37,878 bases of DNA from Chara braunii (taxonomy: Eukaryota > Streptophyta > Charophyceae > Charales > Characeae). Where the stretch lies: NCBI GenBank assembly GCA_003427395.1, contig BFEA01000156.1, positions 740,478 through 778,355 on the forward strand, in the 5' to 3' direction. The notes under the pieces are model-generated. The model saw only the letters and a program-made list of their open reading frames with translations. It made no database searches and was not told where the DNA came from. Positions 1 through 9,507 of this stretch are shown here, piece after piece (the first letter of the stretch is position 1; each line of letters starts with the position of its first letter). A program made the translations under genes and the position numbers.

Positions 1-55
<55 letters not shown>

Positions 56-767
56 CCGGTACTAACCTGTGAAGGTGGCGCCTTGTTGCAGGTACATCAA
101 AGACGAAGCTGGAGCTATGGCGCCACAGGTAAGTCTCCCTGGCCTCCGCCAACCATCTCTCTCTCTCCAACGCTACTCTAGCTCCTAATAGCGCCCAGCG
201 CTGAAGACTACTGCTAACACTGCTACTACTACTGCAGCGCTCCTCCAGAGTGCTGCTGCCGAATCCTGAAGACTGCCTCCTGCCTCCTGCACGTGAAGTG
301 CCTGGGAAGTCCCTATGAACTACCTCGTGACTGCCTGCAGCCTGCAGGGCGGGCCAGTCTTATGTAGTGCTGGCCCGTCCAGCAGGCTGCTCTTGCCAAT
401 GCCAAAACGTGTCAGGCCCTGGTGTTGAAGTTCAAACAAGGGTTGTCTTGAAAATAGGCCCCAAAATGGCCTGTGCTAAAACCCTGGTCTGGTGCCTAAG
501 TTTCAGGGCAGGTCGATCTTATGAGGGCCTGAAAATGGCCCTCCGTTTCTGGCTGAAAAGACTCAGGGCCTTGAGGGCCCTTTTTTAGGATGAAACGACA
601 CAGGGCCTGTAGGCCCTTGTTTTCAGGCTTTTAGGCTGAAACAACACAGGGCCTGTAGGCCCTTGTTTTCAGGCTTTTAGGCTGAAACGACACAGGGCCT
701 GTAGGCCCTTGTTTTCAGGCTTTTTGGTCGGGCCCTGCAGGCCCGTGTGGCTGTGCAGTATGCCACA
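1..767 (-). repeat. 3' LTR of the gypsy element (truncated by window edge)
   Basis: The sequence abuts a polypurine tract that follows the element's last codons. In element orientation it begins TGTGGCATACTGC. A diverged copy lies at 35268-36290 in the same orientation. Both share the segments around GCGCCCAGCGCTGAAGACTA, CTCCTCCAGAGTGCTGCTGC and a TATATAGTG/TATGTAGTG stretch. The far end (element 3' end) is a CT/GA microsatellite at 1-52 that continues beyond the window. Positions 555-730 hold about three units of a 46-bp palindrome-rich minisatellite. The terminal CA expected at the microsatellite end of an LTR cannot be seen. Confidence 0.85.
555..730. repeat. 46-bp palindromic minisatellite inside the LTR
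   Basis: The motif CAGGGCCTGT recurs at 601, 647 and 693, a period of 46. Each unit carries the short palindrome GGGCCTGTAGGCCC and a TTTTCAGGC/GCCTGAAA-type inverted pair. The second LTR copy has about six units of 46-47 bp at 35940-36245, so copy number varies between family members. Confidence 0.85.
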
Positions 768-780
768 CCCCCCCCTCCTT
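768..780 (-). other. polypurine tract (plus-strand primer site)
   Basis: The minus strand reads AAGGAGGGGGGGG directly before the LTR start TGTGG and 12 nt after the polyprotein stop at 793. This is the expected position and composition of a retrotransposon polypurine tract. Confidence 0.8.
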
Positions 781-792
781 GAAAGACCGAGC

Positions 793-1050
793 TTACCTGC
801 GAGGTCGAAGCTGTCTGTCTGAGGGAGGGACCGAAGTTCGGGTGGGAGGGGCAGGTCGTGAAGCTCCCTTAGCTAACCTTTGTCGTTCGTACTGAGCGTA
901 GATCAGCGGTGCAGATGCTTTCAAATCTGCTTCTGAAATCCATCGAGTGTCGTCGGGATCGCATGCTTTGAAGGTAACTTTGTACTGTCGAGGTTTGTTG
1001 TTGTACTTGCGATCCGTGATGACGCGGTCAACTTCCTGATGATCATTCAT
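793..1050 (-). pseudogene. gypsy polyprotein C-terminus: chromodomain
   Basis: An 85-residue open stretch contains the chromodomain-like core EVDRVITDRKYNNKPRQYKV, then a DDTRWIS segment whose Trp matches the conserved tWE position, and ends in a basic tail (RQLRPRR). In chromoviruses this domain follows integrase and is thought to direct insertion to particular chromatin. It is separated from the integrase reading frame by a single in-frame TGA at 1069-1071, where the related family would have a sense codon. The segment is part of the same ancestral ORF and not an independent gene. The first Met shown is internal. Confidence 0.8.
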
Positions 1051-1068
1051 AGATGGAGGATCTTGTGA

Positions 1069-2194
1069 TCATCGGCCCGGGAAGTCGTCACTCTTAGCTG
1101 GTGTATATGTCGCCAGCTTCGAGGAGTGAAAGACTAGATGGACCGTCAGATGCGGGGAGATGTTGATCACAAATGAGGGGTCATCGGGCTCATCGCCTGC
1201 GGCTGATGTTACGGGCCATGGTCCAAACCACTTGGGGAGTAGTTTGCACGAAACATCCTGCTCGAGTGCAAACTCTTCCGCGGAGACCCATTCCAGATCA
1301 CCGGCGCGGATGGGACATGGCATGCGAGGACTGTTGGCTTGCTGTTGCATGCGGACTTTAGCCTTTTGCATGTTCGTGCGGGCTTGAGCCAACAATTCTC
1401 TGTACTTCTGGACGGAAGCGGGGGAGCAAGCAGCGTCTATGTCGGTTGTTCGTGGGAGTAGAAGATCAGTGAAGATACTGCATTTCCGGCCACCGTGGTG
1501 CAACTTGAATGGAGTCACGCCGATCGCCGGATGCAACCATTGGCAAGTGTTGTAGGTGAACTCGATGTCAGGGAGGCGGTCAACCCAATCCTTCTAATCC
1601 GGACGGATGAGCGTACGAAGTATCATTTGAGCGGTTTGATGTGCCCGGTCCGTTTGCCCGTCCGTTTGTGGATGCCGAGCCGAACTTGGTTTCATCTTTA
1701 TGCCGGATTCCTGCATGAGAGAAGTCCAGAATGCCGACATGAAGCGAGTGTCGCTTACGATGTCTTCCGGTACGCCGTGGCTGCAAATCCAACCGGTGTG
1801 CAAGAGGCGTGCAAGTTCGGGAACCGTGGCGTAGTACTTAAGGGAGAAGTCGCGCGTACTTACTCAAACGGTCAACGACTGTGAGGATATCGTCGTGCCC
1901 GAGGTGGTCATGGGGAAATAGACCGGTGACGTCCATGGCAATAGAGAGGCCGGGTTCCCATGGGATAGACATCGGGCGCAACTCGCTGTAGGGATTGTGG
2001 TTGCGGGGCTTGCTCTGTCGGCAAACTTCGCAAGAGTTGCAATACCGAGTGACATCGGCAATGAGGTCGGACCATCGGAATCGTTGCCGAAGTCGTGCAA
2101 TAGTGCGATTGACTCTGAAATGGCCGGCGAGTCGCGAGTCATGGTACTCGCAGAGAAGGCGAGTCTGAAGACGATGGTCTCGTGGGACACACAA
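1069..2194 (-). pseudogene. gypsy integrase, broken
   Basis: Segments at 1838-2194, 1594-1803 and 1069-1536 together make an integrase. The N-terminal zinc-binding module shows H-x-H spacing (EYHDSRLAGHF) and CNSCEVC. The catalytic core has the first Asp in SIAMDVTG, a second in DIVSDTRFMS (two residues shorter than the usual SDRDTRF form), and HPQTDGQTDRAHQ where the catalytic Glu is expected. The GAC codon there gives Asp instead of Glu. A GPWPV motif marks the C-terminal GPY/F-like region. A TAG interrupts the frame at 1594, before the KDWVDRLPDIEF stretch. With the Glu-to-Asp change, the deletion and the stops this copy should be inactive. Confidence 0.88.
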
Positions 2195-2210
2195 TAAGTC
2201 CTTGCCTCGA

Positions 2211-2760
2211 TCAAGTACCCGTCGACGATGTGATCCTGGCTGGCCGGCGGGTGATCCAAAGATAGTTGCGCATACAGCGTGGCGAAATCCGAATCGGACT
2301 CATAGCCCCGAATGAAATGTCGCTGGAGTTCCTCGTCGAACGCGAAGGCATGATGTGTGATAGCGCAAAGATCAGGTCTTTGCGAGAGTGCATCTACTGC
2401 GCGATTGGAGAGGCCGGCGAGATGTTTCATTGTGAAGTCAAATTGGTCAATGAAATACATCCATCATCTGATCGTGCTGCTCACCGTATCTTGCATCTTG
2501 TAGTAGGTCAACGGGTTGTTGTCCGTGACCCATGTGAACCTACGACGCCCAAACAGGAAGTGCCGCCATCGCTTGAGAGTCATCCCGAACGCGAGCAGCT
2601 CCTTCCTTGCATCTTCAAGTGAATTGATAGGAGACACTTTGTGGCTTAAATACTCCACAGGGTGCTAGTCGTCGCCATCGTGTTGTTCCAAGACTACCCC
2701 AATGCCATAGCCAGAAGTGTCAGTTGTCACTCTCATTGGCAGGGTGGGGTCGTAGATGCT
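2211..2760 (-). pseudogene. gypsy RNase H and integrase-proximal linker, broken
   Basis: The reading frame gives TTDTSGYGIG (the DASGxGIG motif, with Asp retained), a stop codon in place of Trp at about 2665, then VEYLSHK-like, NSLEDARKELLAF and TWVTDNNPLTYY. These are the standard Ty3/gypsy RNase H landmarks. FDFTMKHLAGLSNRAVDALS follows; family members usually show LPGxxNxxADALSR, so this copy has substitutions. It continues into the HHAFAFDEELQRHF linker before integrase. In the element RNase H would degrade the RNA template during minus-strand synthesis. Confidence 0.85.
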
Positions 2761-2846
2761 AAGGACGGGTGCCATGAGCATGGCCGTCTTGAGTGCTTGG
2801 AATGACCGGCGTGCATCGCCATCGAATACGAATGGCACCTTTGGCG

Positions 2847-3276
2847 ATTATAATCTCGTCATAGGTGCGGCAATCCTTGAGTATCTGGTGATGAAGCGTT
2901 GATAGTAGCCCGCCAACCCCATGAATAAACGAACGTCCATGGTGTTGGTGGGCGCGGGCCATACGCGGATGACCTCGATCTTGTCCGCAACTAAACGAAT
3001 GTCTTGCGGCGTCACATAATGTCCCAATTACTCTAGCTCTTGCCGCGCGAATTCGACACTCATTATAATCTCGTCATAGATGCGGCAATCCTTGAGTACC
3101 TGGTGATGAAGCGTTGATAGTAGCCCGCCAACCCCATGAATAAGCGAACGTCTGTGGTGTTGGTGGGTGCAGGCCATACGCGGATGGCCTCGATCTTGTC
3201 TGCAACTAGATGGATGTCTTGCGGCGTCACATAATGTCCCAGTTACTCTAGCTCTTGCCGCGCGAATTCCCATTTG
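2847..3276 (-). repeat. 215-bp tandem duplication in the RT/RNase H connection
   Basis: ATTATAATCTCGTCATA begins at 2847 and again at 3062. The similarity runs to GCGCGAATTC at about 3054 and 3269, giving a period of 215 bp. Each copy encodes LGHYVTPQD...FMGLAGYYQRFIT, the RT thumb/connection. Both copies carry the same TAA directly after ARQELE, so the nonsense mutation is older than the duplication. 215 is not a multiple of three, so the duplication also shifts the frame. Confidence 0.92.
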
Positions 3277-4349
3277 TCGTGGTTGGCTTTGTATTTGGCT
3301 TCTCGTAGCCGCTCCAAAACGGTGCGCAAGTGCTCCACGTGCTCGTCCAAACTCTGATTGTACACCAACATATCGTCGAGGTAGATGAGTACGAATCTAT
3401 CCAGCATGTGTCGGAACTTCGTTATTATTGCTGCTTGGAATGTATCCGGGGCATTCGTAAGGCCAAAAGGCATAACCGGCCATTCGAAATGCCCATATCG
3501 TGTCTTGAACGCGGTCTTGTAGCGGTCCTCCTTCCGAATCTTGAGTTGGTGATATCCCGATTTGAGGCCAAGCTTGGAGAAGAACTTGGCGCCGCCCAAC
3601 CGTTCAAGGAGGTCGTCAATGCGCGGGAGAGGGTCGACGTTCTTAACGGTTTGCGCGTTGAGCTTGCGATAATCGATGCACAACCACAAGTCCTTGTTCT
3701 TCTTCCGGACGAAGTGAACGGGAGCGCCGTATGGCGAGGAGCTAGTACAAATCCAGCCTTTCTCGAGAAGGTCGTCAAGTTGTGCGCGTAGCACATTTAA
3801 CTCTTCCTCACTCATGCGGTAGATCCAACCACGTGGAGGTACGGGTCCGGCCTCGAGGATGATCTTGTGGCAAATGGGCCGATCCGGTACTACTCCGTGC
3901 AGGGCTTGGAACACGTCGCCGTAGGCGTCGAGAAACTCGGTGATGCGTGGATCAGTCGATACGTCCGTCGATGAGTTGTCATGGGGAGGGAGGGCGTGGA
4001 GAAAGCACACACCCATCTCCTCAATGTCGTCCCGGGTGATGAAAGCTCGAATGCTTGCAGCAGATACCACATGACAGTTGATCGAAGGATGAGGTGGAGG
4101 CACCGAGCACGGGACTAGTGCTTCGTTCCGATCACGAACGTGAACGGTGCGGCGGTAGAATTTCATTGGGTGATCCTCGCTTCGCAGCCATGTCATGCCC
4201 AAAACCACGTCGAACTTGGTGTCCAAAATGTGGAAGGACATGGCCTCGCTTGCATGCGGGGCAAAGTACACCGGAACGGCATCAATGCACTGGTCGATTG
4301 AACGGTGCGGCGGTAGAAGTTCACTGGGTGATCCTCGCTTCGCAGTCAT
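3243..4349 (-). pseudogene. gypsy reverse transcriptase with motif A Asp lost
   Basis: The longest open piece of the element (368 residues) starts inside the duplicated protease/linker segment. It then shows YRMSEEELNVLRAQLDDLLE, LCIDYRKLNAQTVKN, PLPRIDDLLERLGGAKFFSK, GYHQLKIRKEDRYKTAF, MPFGLTNAPDTFQ and the catalytic YLDDM. Motif A reads FSKLGLKSGYHQ, whereas Ty3/gypsy enzymes have FSKLDLKSGYHQ. The GGC codon replaces one of the three metal-binding aspartates, so this RT should be inactive even where the frame is open. The ORF ends at a TAA after FARQELE where the family normally has Tyr. Confidence 0.93.
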
Positions 4350-4458
4350 GTCATGCCCAAAATCATGTCGAACTTGGTGTTCAAAATGTCGAAGGACACG
4401 GCCTCGCTTGCATGCGGGGCAAAGTACACGGGAACGACATCAATGCACTGGTCGATTG
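4143..4458 (-). repeat. 158-bp tandem duplication spanning the protease C-terminal side
   Basis: AACGGTGCGGCGGTAGAA begins at 4143 and 4301, and both copies end in TGGTCGATTG at 4300 and 4458. Each encodes IDQC-ID-VPVYFAPHASEA...LGMT. 158 is not divisible by three, so the two copies are read in different frames. The copy at 4301-4458 additionally has TGA in place of the Trp codon after LGMT. Confidence 0.92.
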
Positions 4459-4633
4459 CCTTGTGTGTGTGACCGTCGGCCAACATGAGTTGCGTGGACT
4501 GCAACTTCCTCCGAACGCGTGGCCCAAGGCCAGCGCGTACCATGAAGTCTTGGCTCATGTAGTTGCGAGTAGCTCCGCAATCGATCAAAGCACTGCAGGT
4601 CGCTTCTTCGATCTGAATGCGTACGTACAACAA
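4346..4633 (-). pseudogene. gypsy aspartic protease
   Basis: The motif SALIDCGATRNYMS is the retropepsin D-x-G-A active-site loop, with Cys in the usual Ser/Thr position. It is followed by the flap/dimer region to FDMILGMT. Retropepsins work as homodimers to process the gag-pol polyprotein. The piece ends at a TGA in the duplicated segment (4301-4458), and RT resumes in another frame. Confidence 0.82.
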
Positions 4634-4756
4634 TGGCGCGTCGATGTCATCCTACCGTTGTGTCTTGAACTCACGGTCGATCTTCGCAACGTAGTCGTGA
4701 AGGTCAACAACCTCTACTCCAGCGTCCATCAACGGAGCTGGTACTGCAGTGTGCAA

Positions 4757-5376
4757 TTAATCCCGCAATTGTGCCATAAGCACGTTGCAATGCGGTTTCG
4801 GCAATCGACCAGACGGGGGAAGGGGCATCCATTGAAGGTCCACGAACGTCAACGGGTCGAGCTCTTCAAGTTTTGACCATGACGTCGAATCCTCGACGAT
4901 ACATGGCGCCGAAGCTGCCGAATCGGTTATCGATGGTGGTGAAATCGTGCATGCGGTGGATTGTTGCACGTGGAGTGGTTGGTCCAACGGTGGAGCCAAG
5001 TGGACACCGTAATTCTCGTAAGTGAACTGAGGACTTGGGACATTCGCATCCTCCCCAGATGTGTAGGAGGACACTAACAAGGCGATCGAATCTGGCGGAG
5101 TGAGAGGTGGAGTCGCCTCACCTCCCGCGCAACTCAGTTTCCCAAGTTGATGTGAGGCCGAATATCCTCCTTGCCTTGATCCGGGCATTGGGAGGTCTTG
5201 CTCTTGGTGTTGTCGCACCAATAGCAGTAGCCATATCGGTCGCGCCACTTGTATTCGGCCTTGGTTAAGTGAAACTTGACCCATGGTGCTGACTGTCCGT
5301 TTTTGGCCGGCGATGCGGTTTTCGTCTTCCCTTTTCCTGAGGAGTTGTTGTTGCTTCGCGGCTGGACAACGGCCAT
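4757..5376 (-). pseudogene. gypsy gag C-terminus with degenerate zinc knuckle and protease linker
   Basis: The segment at 5134-5376 reads WVKFHLTKAEYKWRDRYGYC then YWCDNTKSKTSQC, a CX2CX4HX4C knuckle in which the His position is Ser. The frame then shifts to 4757-5284, which continues as LGKLSCAGGEATPPLTPPDS and an acidic/Pro-rich linker ending NVLMAQLRD just before the protease. The nucleocapsid knuckle normally binds RNA; loss of the His ligand would disable it. Confidence 0.75.
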
Positions 5377-5444
5377 CTGATCTCCCTCACGTGATGCTTA
5401 GGTGGTTGTTGGGTCTTCCACAATGTTGTCCGGTTGGACTGCAG

Positions 5445-6770
5445 CTACATGCTGCGGACGCGGACCAAATTTTCCTTTCTCCACATCGGTTGGTTGTCAT
5501 GCCGACTTCTCGTGTGCAGCCGTCCTGTTGGTCTTGATGATCTCCTTGCCTTGTCGATGATTTCGGCGAAGGTCGTGTAGTGCTCGCGATCACCAAGTGC
5601 GAGGCTCAAGGCGGCACATGACCGGTTGTAGAACTCCCGGCGCAGATGCGAAAATGGCAACTCGAGATCGGGTGTTGCCACGATCTTTTGCCATTCTGTG
5701 AGCCAGTCGCATGTCGGTGTGTCGCCTTGGGTCATGGCGAAGGGGCGGTTGATGGCGAGCATTAAGGCGTCGTCCACGATGAATCGCTTATTCCATAGCC
5801 TCGTCAACTCTTCCCAAGAGATCTTCTTATGTAGATCGGCGACCTGGACGTTGTTGATGGTTGCAAGGTGGCTGGGCCAGATCTGGCATCCGCCCTTTCA
5901 GTTGTGGAACCGCCCACCGTCGCCACCGATATACGAGTGCTCGGGGACAAAAGAATGTGAAGTTTTGTCGCAAAGCCCTCCCACCAGGGGACCGGGTCTT
6001 GATGCGTATAGTCATTGAACTTTTCGATGTGGAATGCCGGCATCTTGTAGTGCTGCGCACTGGTGTTGACATCCTTGTTGGGCAACTGGTGCAGTTGCTG
6101 AACCTCGGTCTTCAAGGTGTCCAGTTGCTTGCTGATGGTGATTGGTGCAGCGAAGGTGCTTATGTCGTCGAGCATTGCGGCTACGTGGTCAACTCGTTCC
6201 TCCAATTGGCGGGTAGAGGGTGCACTATTGGACTCGCCAACATCTGGTCTTAGTGCAACTTGCTCCAAGTCCTGTACACGGGAATCAAGTGCCCGTGTAA
6301 CATCCTCGTGCAGATCCTTGTGGTTCCGCACCGCCCGTCGGAGATTCACCCAGCTCGCACTGCAGGTGGTTACAAGTGTAAACCAACCGGGTCACAAGTT
6401 TGGCGAGAAACTCCTTGTGCTGCTCTTCCGGTGTCGCGTCTTCGTGGTTCTTGGATGGTTCAAAATGCCAGAACTTGAGTTTTTCGATGCTGGCGGTTTT
6501 GTGCCGCTGTAGCAGATCCTGGGCCTCCTTGCGGCGGACCTAGGCATTTGCATCAGCTTTGGCCTGAAGTCGCTGCTTTTCAGTTACTGTCTCCGCTTCA
6601 GCCTGTAGGCGGGCAGCCTCGGCTGCCGCCTGACGCTGTTCCTCGACCTCGATCAGTGAGAGATGAGCTTGGAACCGCTGTCGGTACTCGGCAATGGACT
6701 CATTGGCCCGTCGGCATGGCATGCCCAGAACTGAGACCGTCATGGTGGCAGGGCACTGCTGACATGGCAC
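5445..6770 (-). pseudogene. gypsy gag (capsid region), broken
   Basis: The start is probably the ATG at about 6743 within MTVSVLGMPCRRANESIAEY. An Ala/Glu/Gln-rich coiled-coil-like stretch (RQAAAEAARLQAEAETVTEK) leads to a TAG at 6540-6542. The frame resumes as VRRKEAQDLLQRHKTASIEK. After a frameshift near 6350 comes LRRAVRNHKDLHEDVTRAL then FHIEKFNDYTHQDPVPWWEG, a typical retrotransposon gag block. After another shift near 5950 the frame gives ISWEELTRLWNKRFIVDD and ATPDLELPFSHLRREFYNRS. Gag would assemble the intracellular particle. Confidence 0.85.
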
Positions 6771-6832
6771 TGCTGTCGTGGTACTGCTAACATGGCACTA
6801 TTGCTGATGTGGTACTGCTGACGTGGCACTGT
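6746..6832. repeat. short degenerate minisatellite in the gag leader
   Basis: Alternating units such as CTGACATGGCACTG, CTGTCGTGGTACTG, CTAACATGGCACT and CTGACGTGGCACTG repeat every 18-19 bp. They lie just upstream (element sense) of the gag start. Confidence 0.7.
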
Positions 6833-7229
6833 ACCAAACCGGGAATGCAGGCAAAGGGTTGGGTGGGAGGGAAAACGCAGGTAGGTAACCAACCAAACCA
6901 TACTTTCCTCCCGGTCCTAATCAACAGACTTTAAAAATAAAAAAAATAAAAAGAGACATCTCCCTTTTTTTTTTTCCCGAAAATCTGTTGATTTGGTGTC
7001 AGTGAGGCATTTATGGAGAGAGTGCTATGAGCGAGATCTAGGCGAGGTTCTGCAAAGTTTCAGCTTGAAAAAACAAATTTGCGCGAAATAGACTGGAGGT
7101 TCCAGTTTCAGAGAAGAAGAAATCCAGTTTCCAAGAATGTGACAACCTCCGTCGTTATCGCAATATGCCTAGAAAACGAAATGCTAATATCAGAATTGTT
7201 CGGCTATTTAGAACGAAATGTTGATATCA
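6833..7229. other. unassigned spacer with a small inverted repeat
   Basis: No gene is seen. AATCAACAGA near 6919 and TCTGTTGATT near 6983 form 10-bp inverted arms around an A/T-rich loop, perhaps a tiny foldback element. AACGAAATG followed by TATCAG recurs at about 7177 and 7213. Confidence 0.5.
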
Positions 7230-7295
7230 GGAGGCTGTCATTGAGCTGTACTACACGTTGTATTACGGCGTCAATCCACGAGCGACATCGAGGCA

Positions 7296-7565
7296 GTGTA
7301 TCAAACCCAGGACGGGGGGACATGGGAAGACCTTCGACAATGCGACGATGCCGCGGATGACTACTTCAACGAGAAGCAGCACAGCGCCGAGGAGCAGCAA
7401 AGGGACCACCAGAAGCAGCACAGCGATGAGGAGCAGCAGAGGGAGCCTGCGGTACAGGTCAGCCATGAGCTGCACGGTGGAGAGGGCAGCAATGAGCACA
7501 CGATGGCGGAGAAGGCAAGAGTCTTATCGGACGAGCAGCATGTGACGAAATGCATGGGAATATGA
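7296..7565 (+). pseudogene. transposon-encoded Gln/Glu-rich protein fragment
   Basis: The 89-residue frame contains WEDLRQCDDAADDYFNEKQ, followed by EEQQRDHQKQHSDEEQQRE and a Gly/Glu-rich tail. Copy 2 encodes the same block on the minus strand (WEDLRQCDDGTADYFKEKQ), with more N-terminal sequence. The W-D-DYF-EK pattern resembles the region preceding the nuclease domain in HARBI1-like transposases as I recall them. No catalytic residues are present and the assignment is tentative. Confidence 0.45.
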
Positions 7566-7946
7566 CGCTAGTGAAGAAACCTCTTCTGTGGATGGACTGA
7601 AGGCGCCGCCGGGGGAAATTTTTTTTTTTCACAGTTGATGCCGGTCGAAAACGCCGCCGCCGTCCGATGGAGGCCCACCGCCAACAGTAGCCGTTCGGGG
7701 GCGTTGGGGGACTAGGCATACGTTCCTCGAGCGCGCGAGACCGCATGATGCCAGTCGAAAACGACGATGCCACCCGATGGATGCACCCGCCAACAGTAGC
7801 CGTTGGGGGGCATTGGGGGACTACGCAGACGTTGGAGGGCGGGGATGTTCGTGCTAACGCCGCTGGACCACATCTGGACCACCCAAGAACCAAAACTCTC
7901 CGTTGGCGCATGTCTTCGCCACTCCGTGAATCACGGTTCCTTGAGC

Positions 7947-7974
7947 TCCAAGGGACCTCGTGAGGTCCCTTGGA
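7947..7974. repeat. 28-bp perfect palindrome (transposon subterminal)
   Basis: The arms TCCAAGGGACCTC and GAGGTCCCTTGGA are separated only by GT. The identical palindrome occurs at 16413-16440 in copy 2. A second palindrome with arms GCCACAAGGAA/TTCCTTGTG(GC) follows at 8007-8028. Confidence 0.95.
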
Positions 7975-8130
7975 GATAAGGAAATTTTGGCTGGGGCCAC
8001 AAGGATGCCACAAGGAATTTTCCTTGTGATGTTTTAACCTTTCTTTTTCGATTTCCTCCCCAAGAACAGGTGGAACAAGCGCGCCCTTGTGGATTTCACG
8101 TCCCCGAGGAGTGTCTAACGACGCGCATTC

Positions 8131-9205
8131 TCACACAGCTCTGTCTAGAATGTATCTGACTGCGCTTCTGGCCGGGCCTAGGGTACCACATGAGTGAAAA
8201 CAAGAAATCCGCTGCTTCGTTTCATTCCAGCCACTGGCAGCACGCCCAGCATAAGCGGCAGTACTGGTGCCAGCCCACAAATTTCCCCTGGCCGTTCCCG
8301 CTGCCTCCAGGTTCGGCTAACCTCAGCGCTCAGGGCATTTCTAGCCTTGGAATAAAAAATGTGCCTCGGAAGTACTGGTGGTTTGATATCTGATCCACGG
8401 TCCATAGGGAAGGAGGACAGAAAAACTTCAAAAAAGGTTAAAAAAAAAAAAAAAACAGTGGAGCTCCGCAAGAAGACGAGAAACAAAGGTGTGATCGTTG
8501 CTGGATGCAGGAGGAGCCCTTGGACCATCTCGGGTGGAGCTTTCCTAAATCGAGGAAATGGTGGAGGTGGTGGAGAATGCATTGGCAACGGTTCCCCAGT
8601 CAACCCAGCATGGTTGGGCAGCGTTGGGTGCTGTCGGGCTATCGGGTGCTCAGGTGGGACGGGCAATCATGTTGGGGGCTGTCGGGCCGTCGGGTGCAGT
8701 ACCAGAGGGGGATCAAGACAATGGAGGGTAGGGGATACAATGCTCAGGAGGGACGGGCAATCATGCTGTGGATTACCTGGAGGGACAGAAACAAGCTGCC
8801 CCGCCCACCGACACACCCCCAGTCGCCCCGTCGCCACCACCCCCAGGGCCCCCCATGTCCCCCACCCCCACCCCCCCTCCTCCCTATTGGTTGGACTCCA
8901 GCAGCAGCGACCCGGGGCCGGGCACCCGGCCCGAAGTGAGGAGATAACCTCCAGGACATGACCTGGAGCAAGGACGTGGAAAAGGGAGCTGACGACAAGT
9001 ACATTCAAAAGACAATGGACAATCAGGAGACTGGGGGGATAAGCGGCAGACAAGTACGGCTGACCTCTCACAGCTCTCGGATCAGGATTTGACAGAGAAT
9101 GACTCTTCNTTCGGGCCAGGCAGGAGCCCGGATGAACGCCAGGATGAACGCCACGCCCAAGCGCTACTGTTGGATCGTTTGCTTTGGAGGTTTTGTTGAC
9201 TACAC
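8131..9205. other. unassigned region, no supported gene
   Basis: The longest open frames are low-complexity (Pro-rich or Gly-rich) and arise from C-rich tracts around 8800-8890; none resembles a known family. An A-run lies at 8440-8454. TACTGGTGGTTTGATATCTGATC (about 8375-8397) resembles TACTGGTGGTTTACGTATCTAATC at 23455-23478, suggesting an unclassified dispersed repeat. There is one N at 9109. Confidence 0.5.
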
Positions 9206-9375
9206 GACAATGGGACGCTGGACCCGCTTTCCAGCATAGGCACGGTGTGCTTGAGCACTCAATCCCCTCTCAGTAAGGCAATCAATGCTGCTCACCACTA
9301 CACAACAGATTAAGCACATACACTATAACCCTTCACAAATTTTGGACTGTTCAATCATATAATTACCATGTACAG

Positions 9376-9507
9376 GGAGGCTGGACCCATTTTCCAGCAG
9401 GTGCTGCTCCCCACCAATAGATGGAGCCCTCCCGACGGCGCTAGCGGTGCCTGCTCTTACCAGCACCCCTAGCGCCAATCCGGGTGTTTCTTCCAAAAAA
9501 AAAAAGA
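9376..9507 (+). mobile_element. LINE/SINE-type 3' tail copy with stem-loop and A-tail
   Basis: The copy reads GGCTGGACCCATTTTCCAGC, then AGGTGCTGCTCCCCACCAAT and AGATGGAGCC. A strong hairpin follows at 9437-9476 (GGCGCTAG.GGTG / CACC.CTAGCGCC, loop around CTCTTAC), then GGGTGTTTCTTCC and an A-rich tail. The same unit recurs in both orientations at 12471-12612, 13202-13335 and 15270-15390. Partial copies lie at 9212-9238, 9977-10057, 12044-12073, 13375-13400 and 22865-22905. Confidence 0.8.

Larger units (their letters stand above)
1..6832 (-). mobile_element. Ty3/gypsy chromovirus-type LTR retrotransposon, degenerate, 5' LTR missing
   Basis: Read on the minus strand the domain order is gag, CCHC-like knuckle, aspartic protease, reverse transcriptase, RNase H, integrase, chromodomain, polypurine tract, 3' LTR. 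Integrase after RT/RNase H is the Ty3/gypsy order and the C-terminal chromodomain places it among chromoviruses. The coding region is broken by many in-frame stops (for example near 1069, 1594, 3243 and 6540), by frameshifts (near 5300, 5950 and 6350) and by two tandem duplications. No copy of the LTR is seen between the gag start (about 6770) and 7230, so the 5' LTR is lost or was replaced. The left LTR runs off the window. The element cannot encode a working polyprotein; an autonomous relative must exist or have existed elsewhere in the genome. Confidence 0.93.
7230..8130 (+). mobile_element. DNA transposon remnant, copy 1 (PIF/Harbinger-like by inference)
   Basis: The sequence is homologous, in reverse orientation, to about 16260-17135. 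Landmarks include GAGGCTGTCATTGAG at the left, GGAAGACCTTCGACAATGCGACGATG, a Gln/Glu-rich coding block, repeated CGCCAACAGTAGCCGTT and two palindromes. The right end (8098-8116) carries CCGAGGAGTGTCTAACGA, the reverse of TCGTTAGACACTCC found at the ends of copy 2. The left part is truncated relative to copy 2. No DDE catalytic domain is present. Confidence 0.7.

Noticed and set aside
6988-7004. TTGGTGTCAGTGAGGC as a primer-binding site for the gypsy element
   Set aside because: It resembles plant primer sites, but it lies on the plus strand (opposite to the element) and no LTR adjoins it.
8178-8961. Several frames of 130-200 residues around 8.2-9.0 kb
   Set aside because: Frames on both strands are open because of C-rich and A-rich low-complexity sequence; none resembles a protein family.
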